Below, in pieces: positions 17,975 to 25,784 of a stretch of DNA of 64,000 bases. The notes beneath the pieces were generated by a model. That model did no database searches and was not told the origin of the DNA. It saw nothing but the letters and a program-made list of their open reading frames with translations. Origin of the DNA: an uncultured Anaeroplasmataceae bacterium (GTDB lineage Bacteria > Bacillota_I > Bacilli_A > Acholeplasmatales > Anaeroplasmataceae); the NCBI GenBank assembly GCA_944325695.1, contig CALVBA010000001.1, positions 1 through 64,000 on the forward strand. The letters run 5' to 3'. Numbering within the stretch: position 1 is the stretch's first letter; the number at the start of each line of letters is the position of its first letter. A program made the translations under genes and the position numbers.

Positions 17975-18967
17975 TTATTCAATAATTTGGCTCCATGTGC
18001 TAAATGTTCCATCATACATTTTTCGTAAATCCATAGCCGTTACTGACTCTAATGTGTTTTCTGCATTTACTACTGCTACAATACCATCTTTACAAATTGT
18101 TCCATAAGTTCCAGCAACTGCTGGTTCAGATCCTTCTAATTCGATTTCGCGTGATAAGAAACCGATATGTAATTTATTAACACCATTTTTTTCATCACCT
18201 TGAGTTCTTGAATAAGCATCTCCAGAACCTGTATGATTTTGTTTAAAAGCAAATGTCGGACAAACTTCTTCAAAAGCTTCAGCTAAAGCTTTGGCAACTT
18301 TTTGAACTGATGTCGAACCACCAAGATTAATCATTGTTTTAGACCCTGTTTTTTCAACTGTTGCCTTTACACGAGCATCACTTGCAATAACTTCAGACCA
18401 TGTTTTATCAGGAATATTAGTTAAAATACCATCTTGACCACCAATAATACTTGCACCTTCAACTGTGTTGATATATTTTAAAAATGAATAAACCAAATCT
18501 TGTTCATTTTCAGACATATCTGAATCTTGACGTAATATATAGTTAAAATTACGTGATAAAGTATAACTTCCATTAATAACATTTTCTTCTGTTGGCTCTA
18601 CTCCTTCAAAATCTAATCCTTTTAAATTAGATCCTTCTAATGACGATAAAGAGATATAACCAATTCCATATTCATCGTTTTGAATTTTTGTAATCATATC
18701 TCCATTACCAGTAACAATGGCTTTGCTTTCCACTAATACAGCATCAGATTTAATAGCTTCTTTCCAACCTAATGCAGTGAAAAAACCATCTCTTGTTCCA
18801 GAAGAAGTATTACGTGTATAAACTTTGATATTTTTACTAGTATCAAAGCTACTTGTAATTTGATCACTTGATCCTTGTTGCGATGATGAATCTTGGTTAT
18901 TGTTGCATCCAAACAAAGATAAACATGCAATAAATCCTAAAGGTAATAATAATAATTTTTTTATCAT
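17975..18967 (-). CDS. pstS: phosphate-binding lipoprotein PstS, circularly permuted
   Basis: A 330-residue lipoprotein with lipobox LFGC (Cys21). The order of its halves is reversed compared with ordinary PstS. Residues about 46-185 match the C-terminal part of the family: VYTRNTSSGTRDGF, then GIGYISLSSL, GVEPTEENVINGSYTLSRNF and the FLKYINTVEG helix. Residues about 205-330 match the N-terminal part: INLGGSTSVQKVAKALAEAF, NHTGSGDAYSRT, then DGIVAVVNAENTLESVTAMD and FSTWSQI. Both phosphate-binding loops (SSGTRD, and TGSGDA with GGSTS) are present. The start is ATG 18967 with GGAGG upstream; an in-frame ATG at 18988 lacks a site. It heads the pst-pho operon behind a PhoP-box-like promoter. Confidence 0.92.
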   Translation of the reverse strand: MIKKLLLLPLGFIACLSLFGCNNNQDSSSQQGSSDQITSSFDTSKNIKVYTRNTSSGTRDGFFTALGWKEAIKSDAVLVESKAIVTGNGDMITKIQNDEYGIGYISLSSLEGSNLKGLDFEGVEPTEENVINGSYTLSRNFNYILRQDSDMSENEQDLVYSFLKYINTVEGASIIGGQDGILTNIPDKTWSEVIASDARVKATVEKTGSKTMINLGGSTSVQKVAKALAEAFEEVCPTFAFKQNHTGSGDAYSRTQGDEKNGVNKLHIGFLSREIELEGSEPAVAGTYGTICKDGIVAVVNAENTLESVTAMDLRKMYDGTFSTWSQIIE

Positions 18968-18999
18968 TTCATTTCCTCCTATATTCAACTTACACCTTT

Positions 19000-19064
19000 A
19001 TTATAGTTACTTTAAAATTTTGAATATACCTTAAAGTTGTAAAGAATTGTAAAAAAAATGTAAA
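19000..19064 (-). promoter_or_regulatory. PhoP-regulated promoter of the pst operon (Pho box and -10)
   Basis: Three direct TTTACA repeats on the minus strand (complements at 19059-19064, 19048-19053 and 19038-19043) are spaced 11 and 10 bases start to start. This is the pattern of Gram-positive PhoP boxes. TATAAT lies at 19000-19005 and the -35 region is poor, as expected for an activated promoter. The repeats fall at about -45 to -71. Confidence 0.7.
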
Positions 19065-19088
19065 AAAAAGAAGGCCAAAGACCTTCTT
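19060..19088 (-). terminator. terminator of the NatAB-like operon
   Basis: Minus-strand hairpin AAGAAGG/CCTTCTT (19068-19074 with 19082-19088) with a T run of eight. It overlaps the most distal PhoP-box repeat of the next operon. Confidence 0.85.
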
Positions 19089-19090
19089 TA

Positions 19091-20239
19091 TTATCTTGAA
19101 AATAAAATTCGTTCATTTTTAAACATTTTAATTAGAACATAAATTAATAGTACCACATAAACAATATTAGTTCCAAAAGTTAAAAGTAATTGATTAAAAT
19201 TGATGTTTCCTGTAATAATACCTTTTAAGCATAAATTACAATTATAAACAGGAATAGCATATTGCCATAAGCTTTGAGCACCAGTTTGCATCATATTGAA
19301 AACACTTGATAAAATAGCTATGATGTAAACCGGCATAGCATATGCTGTAGCTTCTTTGATTGTCTTAGCAAATGTTGAAGCAATTAATAAAATTGATACT
19401 GCAAAAATAGCTACGGCGATTAAAACTAAAAATGTTCCTAAATATTCTAAAACACCTAGATTAAATCCTGTTCCAAACATCGATGATGCGAATGGAATCG
19501 AAGCTAAAATACCAATAAATGATGAGATTGCTGATAAGACAGTAATAATAGAAATAGAGGCAATCTTACCAAGTACAATATCACCACGTTTAATAGGCGC
19601 CATTAATAAAGTAGCTAATGTTCCGCGTTCTTTTTCCCCTGCTATTGCATCACAGGCTGGAGATAAAGCTCCAGCAAAAATAAAAGTTATGATTAGCATT
19701 GGAATAAGCATTGCTGCCATTAAATTACCAATTTCTCCATCTCCACCAGAAATATCAATACTTTCAATTACAATATAATCTGGTTTAACTCCTTGTAAAG
19801 CTAATTGATAATCATTAACTAAAGTCATAATTTTTTCTTGTGCTGTCATTCCATCAATACTATTTGAATCAATAATAACTGAAACTTTGGCTCCATTACC
19901 TAGATTATCATTAAAGCTAGGATCGAAATATAAAATTCCATCAACAGTTGTCCCAATTTCTTGTTTTAAAACATCAAGATTAACCTCATCAGTTTTTACA
20001 ATGGACAATCCCATAGCATTTAACATATCATCATTTAAATATGTTTGCGTAAAATCATCGGGAGCGTTTAATACATAAATTTCATTTGTTTCAACACCGA
20101 TACTATCTGTAGCACTACCCATAAAAGAATAAACTAAGAAAATCATTAATCCGGGTAAGACAATAGTAGAGATGAAAGCGCGTGGATTACCTAAAACTTT
20201 CTTTAACTCTTTTTTCATAATATTTAAAATATTACGCAT
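19091..20239 (-). CDS. ABC-2 type permease, NatB-like
   Basis: A 382-residue membrane protein of the ABC-2 exporter class. It has one N-terminal transmembrane helix (FISTIVLPGLMIFLVYSFMG), a roughly 140-residue extracytoplasmic domain, then five to six helices. The stretch PACDAIAGEKERGTLATLLMAPIKRGDIVLGK is the hallmark of NatB/CcmB-like permeases. It pairs with the ATPase encoded upstream, whose end it overlaps. NatAB of Bacillus exports sodium, but homologues export other substrates, so specificity is open. The start is ATG 20239, which has GAAGGGAG nine bases upstream; the ATG at 20248 has no spacer. Confidence 0.85.
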   Translation of the reverse strand: MRNILNIMKKELKKVLGNPRAFISTIVLPGLMIFLVYSFMGSATDSIGVETNEIYVLNAPDDFTQTYLNDDMLNAMGLSIVKTDEVNLDVLKQEIGTTVDGILYFDPSFNDNLGNGAKVSVIIDSNSIDGMTAQEKIMTLVNDYQLALQGVKPDYIVIESIDISGGDGEIGNLMAAMLIPMLIITFIFAGALSPACDAIAGEKERGTLATLLMAPIKRGDIVLGKIASISIITVLSAISSFIGILASIPFASSMFGTGFNLGVLEYLGTFLVLIAVAIFAVSILLIASTFAKTIKEATAYAMPVYIIAILSSVFNMMQTGAQSLWQYAIPVYNCNLCLKGIITGNINFNQLLLTFGTNIVYVVLLIYVLIKMFKNERILFSR

Positions 20240-21017
20240 TTTCTTCATCTCCCTTCATTTCTTTGTAAATATCGAAGAAGATGTCTTCTAAGTCGTCTTT
20301 CTGATGTTTAACATAGATATTATCTAGAGTATCACATTCAATCATCTTACCATCAATGATTATTCCTACACGATCACAAATTTTTTCTACTAAACTCATG
20401 ATATGAGTGGAAATGATAACTGTTTTCCCTTTATTTTTTAATTCGATTAAATAATCAGTTACAACTTTTGAAGTTAATACGTCTAATCCATTTGTTGGTT
20501 CATCAAAAATAATAATATCTGGATCATGAACTAAAGACATAACAATTGAGGCTTTTTGCTTCATACCTGTTGACATATCCGCAATCTTAACCTCAGCAAA
20601 TTTATCAATACCAAATTTTTCAAATAATTCTTTTTTACGCACTTCAACAGTAGCTTTATCAATACCGTGAAAACTTGAAAAATAATCAAATAAATAATTC
20701 GGTGTAAATGTTTCTTCTAATTTTAATTCATTTGTTAAAAAAGCAATACTTTTTTTAACTAAAACGTCATCTTTAATATCTACCCCATTAACGTAAACAT
20801 CACCTTTATCGGCTTTAATTAAAGTCGCTATAATACGAAGTGTTGTCGTTTTACCTGCACCATTTGGACCTAATAAACCAAAGATTTCTCCTTTTTGTGT
20901 TGAAAAAGAAATCCCTTGACAAGCCGTTTTATATTGTTGCTTAGTATGTTCAATTTTTTGTTGTTTTTTAGAAATTTTAAAACGTTTATAAATATCTTTA
21001 ACAACTATTGTTTCCAC
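20232..21017 (-). CDS. ABC transporter ATPase, NatA-like
   Basis: A 261-residue ATPase: Walker A GPNGAGKTT (about 53-61), a signature MSTGMKQKASI in place of LSGGQ (typical of the NatA/ABC-2 class), Walker B IIIFDEPTNGLD and the switch His in ISTHIMS. It energises the NatB-like permease. I chose the GTG at 21017, because GAAGGG lies six bases upstream of it, while the first ATG (21035) has no ribosome-binding site. A possible -10 lies near 21075. Confidence 0.85.
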   Translation of the reverse strand: METIVVKDIYKRFKISKKQQKIEHTKQQYKTACQGISFSTQKGEIFGLLGPNGAGKTTTLRIIATLIKADKGDVYVNGVDIKDDVLVKKSIAFLTNELKLEETFTPNYLFDYFSSFHGIDKATVEVRKKELFEKFGIDKFAEVKIADMSTGMKQKASIVMSLVHDPDIIIFDEPTNGLDVLTSKVVTDYLIELKNKGKTVIISTHIMSLVEKICDRVGIIIDGKMIECDTLDNIYVKHQKDDLEDIFFDIYKEMKGDEENA

Positions 21018-21106
21018 ATTAATCCCTTCTTTCATTTAACTACTATTTAACCAAAAAAATCGTTATTTAATTATAATATATTTGAATATAAAAATAAAGT
21101 TAAAAT

Positions 21107-22117
21107 TTATTTTAGAAACGAATCAATTTTTTCTAAGACACTTTCAACTACAGGTATCCCGTGTTCTAAATTTTCTTTACGAGTTAATAATTCTAATTCT
21201 CCAGGATAATAAATTACCCCATCTTTACAAACCGGTATTGAAGATTTAATATCTGCAATAATTTTATCAACTATTTCATCATTTAACGCAATGGAATTAA
21301 ACTTTTCTGGATCAATTGCTATCATTACTTGCGACAATCCAACTTCTTCATCAAAAGTTGAAATTTCAGAAACAGAATTTGCATTCGTTAAAACAGTTGC
21401 GATTAAATCAAGAGCAATAGATAGTCCTGAACCCTTCCAATACCCGGCTGGCAAAAAGCGATGGGCTTTTTCAATCTCAACAGGATCACAAGTTAAATTT
21501 CCATTCGTATCATATCCTCCTGGGTATGGAAGCATTTTTCCCTTTAAACGAGTATCTTCTACTTTGCCATATGAATATTGTGACATTGCACAATCAATTA
21601 CAACATGTTCTTTGTTACTTCTTGGAATTCCCATAACAAAAGGATTATTTCCAATTTTGACATCTACTGCTCCCCAAGCTGGCATATTTGCCGTCGTATT
21701 AGACCAACAAATACCTATTTTACCTCGATTACAAGCTTGAATACCATATGTTCCACCACGTAACCAATGATTATTGTTTCCTAATGCAACAATTCCAACC
21801 CCATACTCTTCGGCTAAATCACAAGCACGATCCATCGCTAATTTAGCATTTAATGGTCCAAAACCACGATGACCATCATAACGCTCTAAAGCCCCAAATG
21901 ACATCTGTTTTGTTAAGATATTTTTGGGATCCATCTTCTTATTGTCTAAATATCCAACAATTCGTGGGAAACGATTAACACCATGAGAATATACCCCATC
22001 TAAACTGTTTGTGGCAAATACAGTAGCAGCATCAAACGCATGCTCTTTAGAAAAACCACGACTTTCTAAAATTTTTTGAAACTTAGCTAATAAATCTTCA
22101 TATTTAATTCGTATCAT
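21107..22117 (-). CDS. malate/L-lactate dehydrogenase family oxidoreductase, YiaK-like
   Basis: A 336-residue NAD(P)-dependent dehydrogenase of the Ldh_2 (non-Rossmann) family. Motifs are SHGVNRFPRIVGYL (catalytic His), GNNNHWLRGGTYG, WSNTTANMPAWG, VIDCAMSQYSYGKVE and PAGYWKGSGLSIALDL. The NNNHW...WG and GYWKGSG pattern is closest to 2,3-diketo-L-gulonate reductase (YiaK/DlgD) rather than malate dehydrogenase. It probably reduces a sugar-acid 2-keto group. No ulaG- or yia-type neighbours are present, so its pathway is open. The start at 22117 is set by AAAGGAG. Confidence 0.85.
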   Translation of the reverse strand: MIRIKYEDLLAKFQKILESRGFSKEHAFDAATVFATNSLDGVYSHGVNRFPRIVGYLDNKKMDPKNILTKQMSFGALERYDGHRGFGPLNAKLAMDRACDLAEEYGVGIVALGNNNHWLRGGTYGIQACNRGKIGICWSNTTANMPAWGAVDVKIGNNPFVMGIPRSNKEHVVIDCAMSQYSYGKVEDTRLKGKMLPYPGGYDTNGNLTCDPVEIEKAHRFLPAGYWKGSGLSIALDLIATVLTNANSVSEISTFDEEVGLSQVMIAIDPEKFNSIALNDEIVDKIIADIKSSIPVCKDGVIYYPGELELLTRKENLEHGIPVVESVLEKIDSFLK

Positions 22118-22151
22118 TTTCAAATCTCCTTTTTTGAAATCGTTTTCTTTT

Positions 22152-22180
22152 ATGATACTGCAGTTATTGAAACTTGTCAA
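22152..22180 (-). promoter_or_regulatory. sigma-A promoter of the YiaK-like gene
   Basis: On the minus strand a perfect TTGACA (22180-22175), a 17-base spacer and TATCAT (22157-22152). Confidence 0.75.
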
Positions 22181-22192
22181 ATTAAAATGATG

Positions 22193-25100
22193 CTATATTT
22201 TAATTCCAAATAGATTATAATCTTCATAGTCATTATCTATCGTACCACTTATGTGGAATAGTAGCTGACTAATCAATTCATATGATCTAGCGCATTGTGC
22301 AGGAAGCATGATAATTTTAATTCCTGCTTTTTTGCAAATATTTATCTTTAATTCGTCATTTTTTGAACTCCTTGATTTAGAAAGATAATGTTCTCCTCCA
22401 TTTAATTCTATTACAATCATATTTTTCTTTCCAAAGAAACTTTTAGAAGTTAAAACTAAATCAAATTCAGCATTTTTATAATATTTAATTAAATCTTCTT
22501 CATTAGGGATTAGACTTTGTGGAATAACACTACTAACTTTTACATTTCGTGAAACCTTAAATTTATTATTTACCGAACAAAAATGAGATATTGTTTTAAA
22601 CAAATCATTTTCGTAAAGGCTACCGTTTGAAAGTCCAATTTCAATATTATTATATTTCGATTTAGAAACTTTCATATTACCATTTTTCTTGACATAATCA
22701 ACTAATGCTACAATATCATCGTCATTTCCTTTAGAATGAGCCTTAATGACCTCACTATCACCAAAAACAACAAGTTTTTCTTTGGCACGCGTTCCAGCAA
22801 CATTAATAATTTCACGATTATTAGCTAACCAATCATAAGTTTTTTTCGATGATTTTAAACCTAATCCTACAGAAAAAAGAATAACTTTACTTTCTGAGCC
22901 CTGTACTGTATGTACCGTACCACAATTAATTGGTTTATCTCCTAACATTTTTTTAATTAAATCTGCTTGATTTACAAAAGGTGTAATAATAGTTATATCA
23001 TCTTTGCTATAATTATGTTCATTAATATAATCAAGAATTGCTTTTGCTTCTGCATAATATGAATTGCGTTTATCAGAATATAGATTATTATTTACATCAA
23101 CAAACTCTAATTGATCATCAAGCTTATCACTTAGAATATGTAGTTTACTATTATAATATCGATAATTAGAAAAGTCGATGATTTTATCTGCACATCGATA
23201 ATGATATCTTAATAAGATACTTGGAGAAATACTATCAACACTCATCATTAACTGAATAATGGAATTATCTAAATAATTATATTCATTAGCAATCTGATAT
23301 TTATCTAATAATTGTTTATTTATTAATGAATCAAGAGTAATAACTGGTTTTAATTGATTTATATCTCCAACAAGTAATAACTTTTTAGCTTTTGATATCG
23401 GAATTAAAGATGTAGCTACCTCACATTGACCAGCCTCATCCATAATACACATATCAAATGGATAATCATTACCACCTAATTTAGAACAAGAAATATTAGT
23501 GCACACAATAAACGGGAAAACTCTTAGAAGTTTCTTTAAATTAGCACCTACTCTAATGTATTTGTTAAATTCATCTACCATTTGATTATCATCACAAATC
23601 AACAATATTTCTTGTAATTCTTTATATCCTGAATGTTTTATGCGTTTAATATATTTTAAAGAATTAAAATATAAATACATTAAAAAGCGTGGATCATTTT
23701 CAATTGATTTAATATTTTTTAATACATCTTTATTTGTTACTTCACCAATAGCTTGGATCTTATCTTGTAAATCTTTTTTTATTTTTAATAACGATTTAAT
23801 GAAATTCTTGGTATTAACATCGGTTAATTCTAATAATTTTTCAACATTTTTTAAACTATTTTTTAACATTAAAGTTTCTTCATATTCTGATAGTAAGTCT
23901 TTTAAATTATTAAAGTTTTGTGTTGTATATTCTTTTAAAGATTTTAACTTTTCATCAATAATTCTAACACTTTGGAAGTCTCTTTTTAAAAGAATTTGGA
24001 GATTTTTTAACGATTTTTTAATTTCTTCATTATTCCCTAATCGTAAAATGGGAAAATCTACCAATCCATACTGTGTGTTAAATTTAAGCTTTTCGATAAT
24101 ACCATTAAGTGGTTTATTATTATTAGAACAAATCAAACACGTTTTATCATTAAAGAAAAGCGATAAAATGACATTTAAAATTGTCGTTGTTTTTCCTGTT
24201 CCGGGCGGTCCTTGAACATAAGTTATCGGATTTTTAATTGCATTATACACTACACGCACTTGGTCGATATTAGATTTATCATTAATTAAAACAATATTAG
24301 GTTCAACTTTTCCTTTATTACGAATTGTACTTTGACCGAAGAAGGCTTTTAATGGTACGCTCAAACTACCATTTTTATGCTCTTCAGAAATAAATTCATA
24401 CACTTTATCTAACCCTAAATTTATATCTCGTTGAATCATCATAAAATATGGATTCTCATCAATCATTTCCCCTTTATTAAAACAATAATTCAACTGTTCA
24501 GTTAATTTAAAATAATCGTTTTTAAGCATATATGTAAATTCTTCTACTGTGCTATTGAAGTAATTAGAAAGTGAAAAACGATTTTCTCCGACTAAAAAAC
24601 TTTTATTTATTCTTATATCATCATTAATTTTAATTCTTTTATTTTTAATATCCAAATATAGCTCATTATAAGCGATAACGTACAATTGTTCTTTGCTACC
24701 AATTTTGATCGATAAACGGTTTATGGCTAATGTTCCAAATTTTTGTTTCTTTTCATTATCGATGTCATCCTTATAAAGTTTTTGAGCTAGTTCTTGAAAC
24801 TGCTCATCTGAAAGATTAATAAAATTATCTTTGAAACTACTAACATCGATTTTAGAAATTAATGAAAATTCCTTTTGATACGGATCAACATCTAACTTCT
24901 TGCATTCTAAATAATAATTTAATATTTTATCATCAAATGTGTCATATTCAAGCCATTTTAGTTTAGATATATTATTTTCAATAAATTGAATTAAATTATT
25001 AGAAACGTTATAAGTGGTAAAATCGACTACTGATGCTTTTTTGATATTATCATAAGCAATAATTGTTTGAATTGTATTAATCCCTTTAAACGGATTATAG

Positions 25101-25252
25101 ATATCTACATAAAAGTTTTTATTTTCTATATCAATCGCATTGATTGAACAATAATAATCCGTTTCTTGATTTTTATTGTTGATATAATTAATTCTTAACC
25201 ATTTTCCTTCTTTAATCGATTTAGAAATAATTCTACCGATGCTTGTTTTCAT
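22193..25252 (-). CDS. superfamily 1 helicase fused to a PD-(D/E)XK-like nuclease, with a WYL-like N-terminus
   Basis: A 1019-residue protein. Residues 1-85 resemble a WYL-type beta domain (EGKWLRINYINNKNQ). The SF1 (UPF1/DNA2-like, AAA_11/AAA_12) helicase has Walker A YVQGPPGTGKTTT (about 346-357), a helical insertion 400-550, Walker B MCIMDEAGQCE (601-611), motif III LLVGDINQLKP, motif IV-V TPFVNQADLIK and VHTVQGSES, and motif VI NVAGTRAKEKLVVFGD. The C-terminus (about 875-1005) reads AEFDLVL...NMIVIELNGGEHY...DELKINICKKAGIKII, the D...ExN...K layout of DUF2726/Vsr-like nucleases. There is no signal peptide. The start is ATG 25252 after GGAGGG; the open frame runs on to 25318. Antiphage defence or nucleic-acid surveillance is plausible but not shown. 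Confidence 0.82.
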   Translation of the reverse strand: MKTSIGRIISKSIKEGKWLRINYINNKNQETDYYCSINAIDIENKNFYVDIYNPFKGINTIQTIIAYDNIKKASVVDFTTYNVSNNLIQFIENNISKLKWLEYDTFDDKILNYYLECKKLDVDPYQKEFSLISKIDVSSFKDNFINLSDEQFQELAQKLYKDDIDNEKKQKFGTLAINRLSIKIGSKEQLYVIAYNELYLDIKNKRIKINDDIRINKSFLVGENRFSLSNYFNSTVEEFTYMLKNDYFKLTEQLNYCFNKGEMIDENPYFMMIQRDINLGLDKVYEFISEEHKNGSLSVPLKAFFGQSTIRNKGKVEPNIVLINDKSNIDQVRVVYNAIKNPITYVQGPPGTGKTTTILNVILSLFFNDKTCLICSNNNKPLNGIIEKLKFNTQYGLVDFPILRLGNNEEIKKSLKNLQILLKRDFQSVRIIDEKLKSLKEYTTQNFNNLKDLLSEYEETLMLKNSLKNVEKLLELTDVNTKNFIKSLLKIKKDLQDKIQAIGEVTNKDVLKNIKSIENDPRFLMYLYFNSLKYIKRIKHSGYKELQEILLICDDNQMVDEFNKYIRVGANLKKLLRVFPFIVCTNISCSKLGGNDYPFDMCIMDEAGQCEVATSLIPISKAKKLLLVGDINQLKPVITLDSLINKQLLDKYQIANEYNYLDNSIIQLMMSVDSISPSILLRYHYRCADKIIDFSNYRYYNSKLHILSDKLDDQLEFVDVNNNLYSDKRNSYYAEAKAILDYINEHNYSKDDITIITPFVNQADLIKKMLGDKPINCGTVHTVQGSESKVILFSVGLGLKSSKKTYDWLANNREIINVAGTRAKEKLVVFGDSEVIKAHSKGNDDDIVALVDYVKKNGNMKVSKSKYNNIEIGLSNGSLYENDLFKTISHFCSVNNKFKVSRNVKVSSVIPQSLIPNEEDLIKYYKNAEFDLVLTSKSFFGKKNMIVIELNGGEHYLSKSRSSKNDELKINICKKAGIKIIMLPAQCARSYELISQLLFHISGTIDNDYEDYNLFGIKI

Positions 25253-25433
25253 AAATCCCTCCATAAATAAAAAATTCATAAACATTATAACATACTCTTT
25301 TTTTAAGTATTTTATCAAATTTTACATAAAAAATAAAATTATCATCAAAATATAATATATTTTGTTCAAAATGAATCAAAAATTATCCTTTCTAAACAAG
25401 CAAAATAGATATATATCCAAAAAAATTAACTTA

Positions 25434-25462
25434 TTAAAAAAAGGAGCTTTTAAAAAGCTCCT
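25434..25462 (-). terminator. terminator of the glycyl-radical gene
   Basis: Minus-strand hairpin AGGAGCTTTT/AAAAGCTCCT (25442-25462) followed by seven T residues. Between here and 25319 I see only AT-rich DNA, presumably holding the helicase promoter. Confidence 0.85.
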
Positions 25463-25472
25463 CTTAATATTA

Positions 25473-25706
25473 TTACATTGATTGGTGAATAGTACGACTA
25501 ATCACATCGTCTTGTTGTTCTTTACTTAATTTATTAAAGTTAACAGCATATCCAGATACACGAATTGTTAATTGTGGGTATTTTTCTGGATGAGCTTGTG
25601 CATCTAATAATGTTTCACGATCGAAAACATTAACATTTAAGTGATGTCCTCCTTCAGAAACATAAGCATCTAACATTTGTACTAAATTATCTACTCTATT
25701 TGACAT
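25473..25706 (-). CDS. grcA: autonomous glycyl radical domain (GrcA/YfiD-like)
   Basis: A 77-residue protein that equals the last domain of pyruvate formate-lyase. It contains [41 protein letters not shown] and a C-terminal SRTIHQSM. The radical-bearing Gly lies in RVSGYAV. E. coli GrcA (127 residues) restores activity to PFL whose own glycyl domain has been cleaved by oxygen. This version is the bare domain without the N-terminal extension, like the phage T4 counterpart. It needs a PFL-activating enzyme encoded elsewhere. It is monocistronic, with GGAGG before the ATG. It could instead be the split end of a pflB gene, but no PFL body lies nearby. Confidence 0.9.
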   Translation of the reverse strand: MSNRVDNLVQMLDAYVSEGGHHLNVNVFDRETLLDAQAHPEKYPQLTIRVSGYAVNFNKLSKEQQDDVISRTIHQSM

Positions 25707-25784
25707 AATTGTAATCCTCCTATTACTTTCTACACCATAAATATATCACATTTTTGATGATAGTAAAAATAATATGCTTTTTTT

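Noticed and set aside
17975-18967. Reading PstS as two fused or frameshifted gene fragments
   Set aside because: The frame is continuous with a single signal peptide, each half occurs once, and both ligand loops are intact. A circular permutation explains this better.
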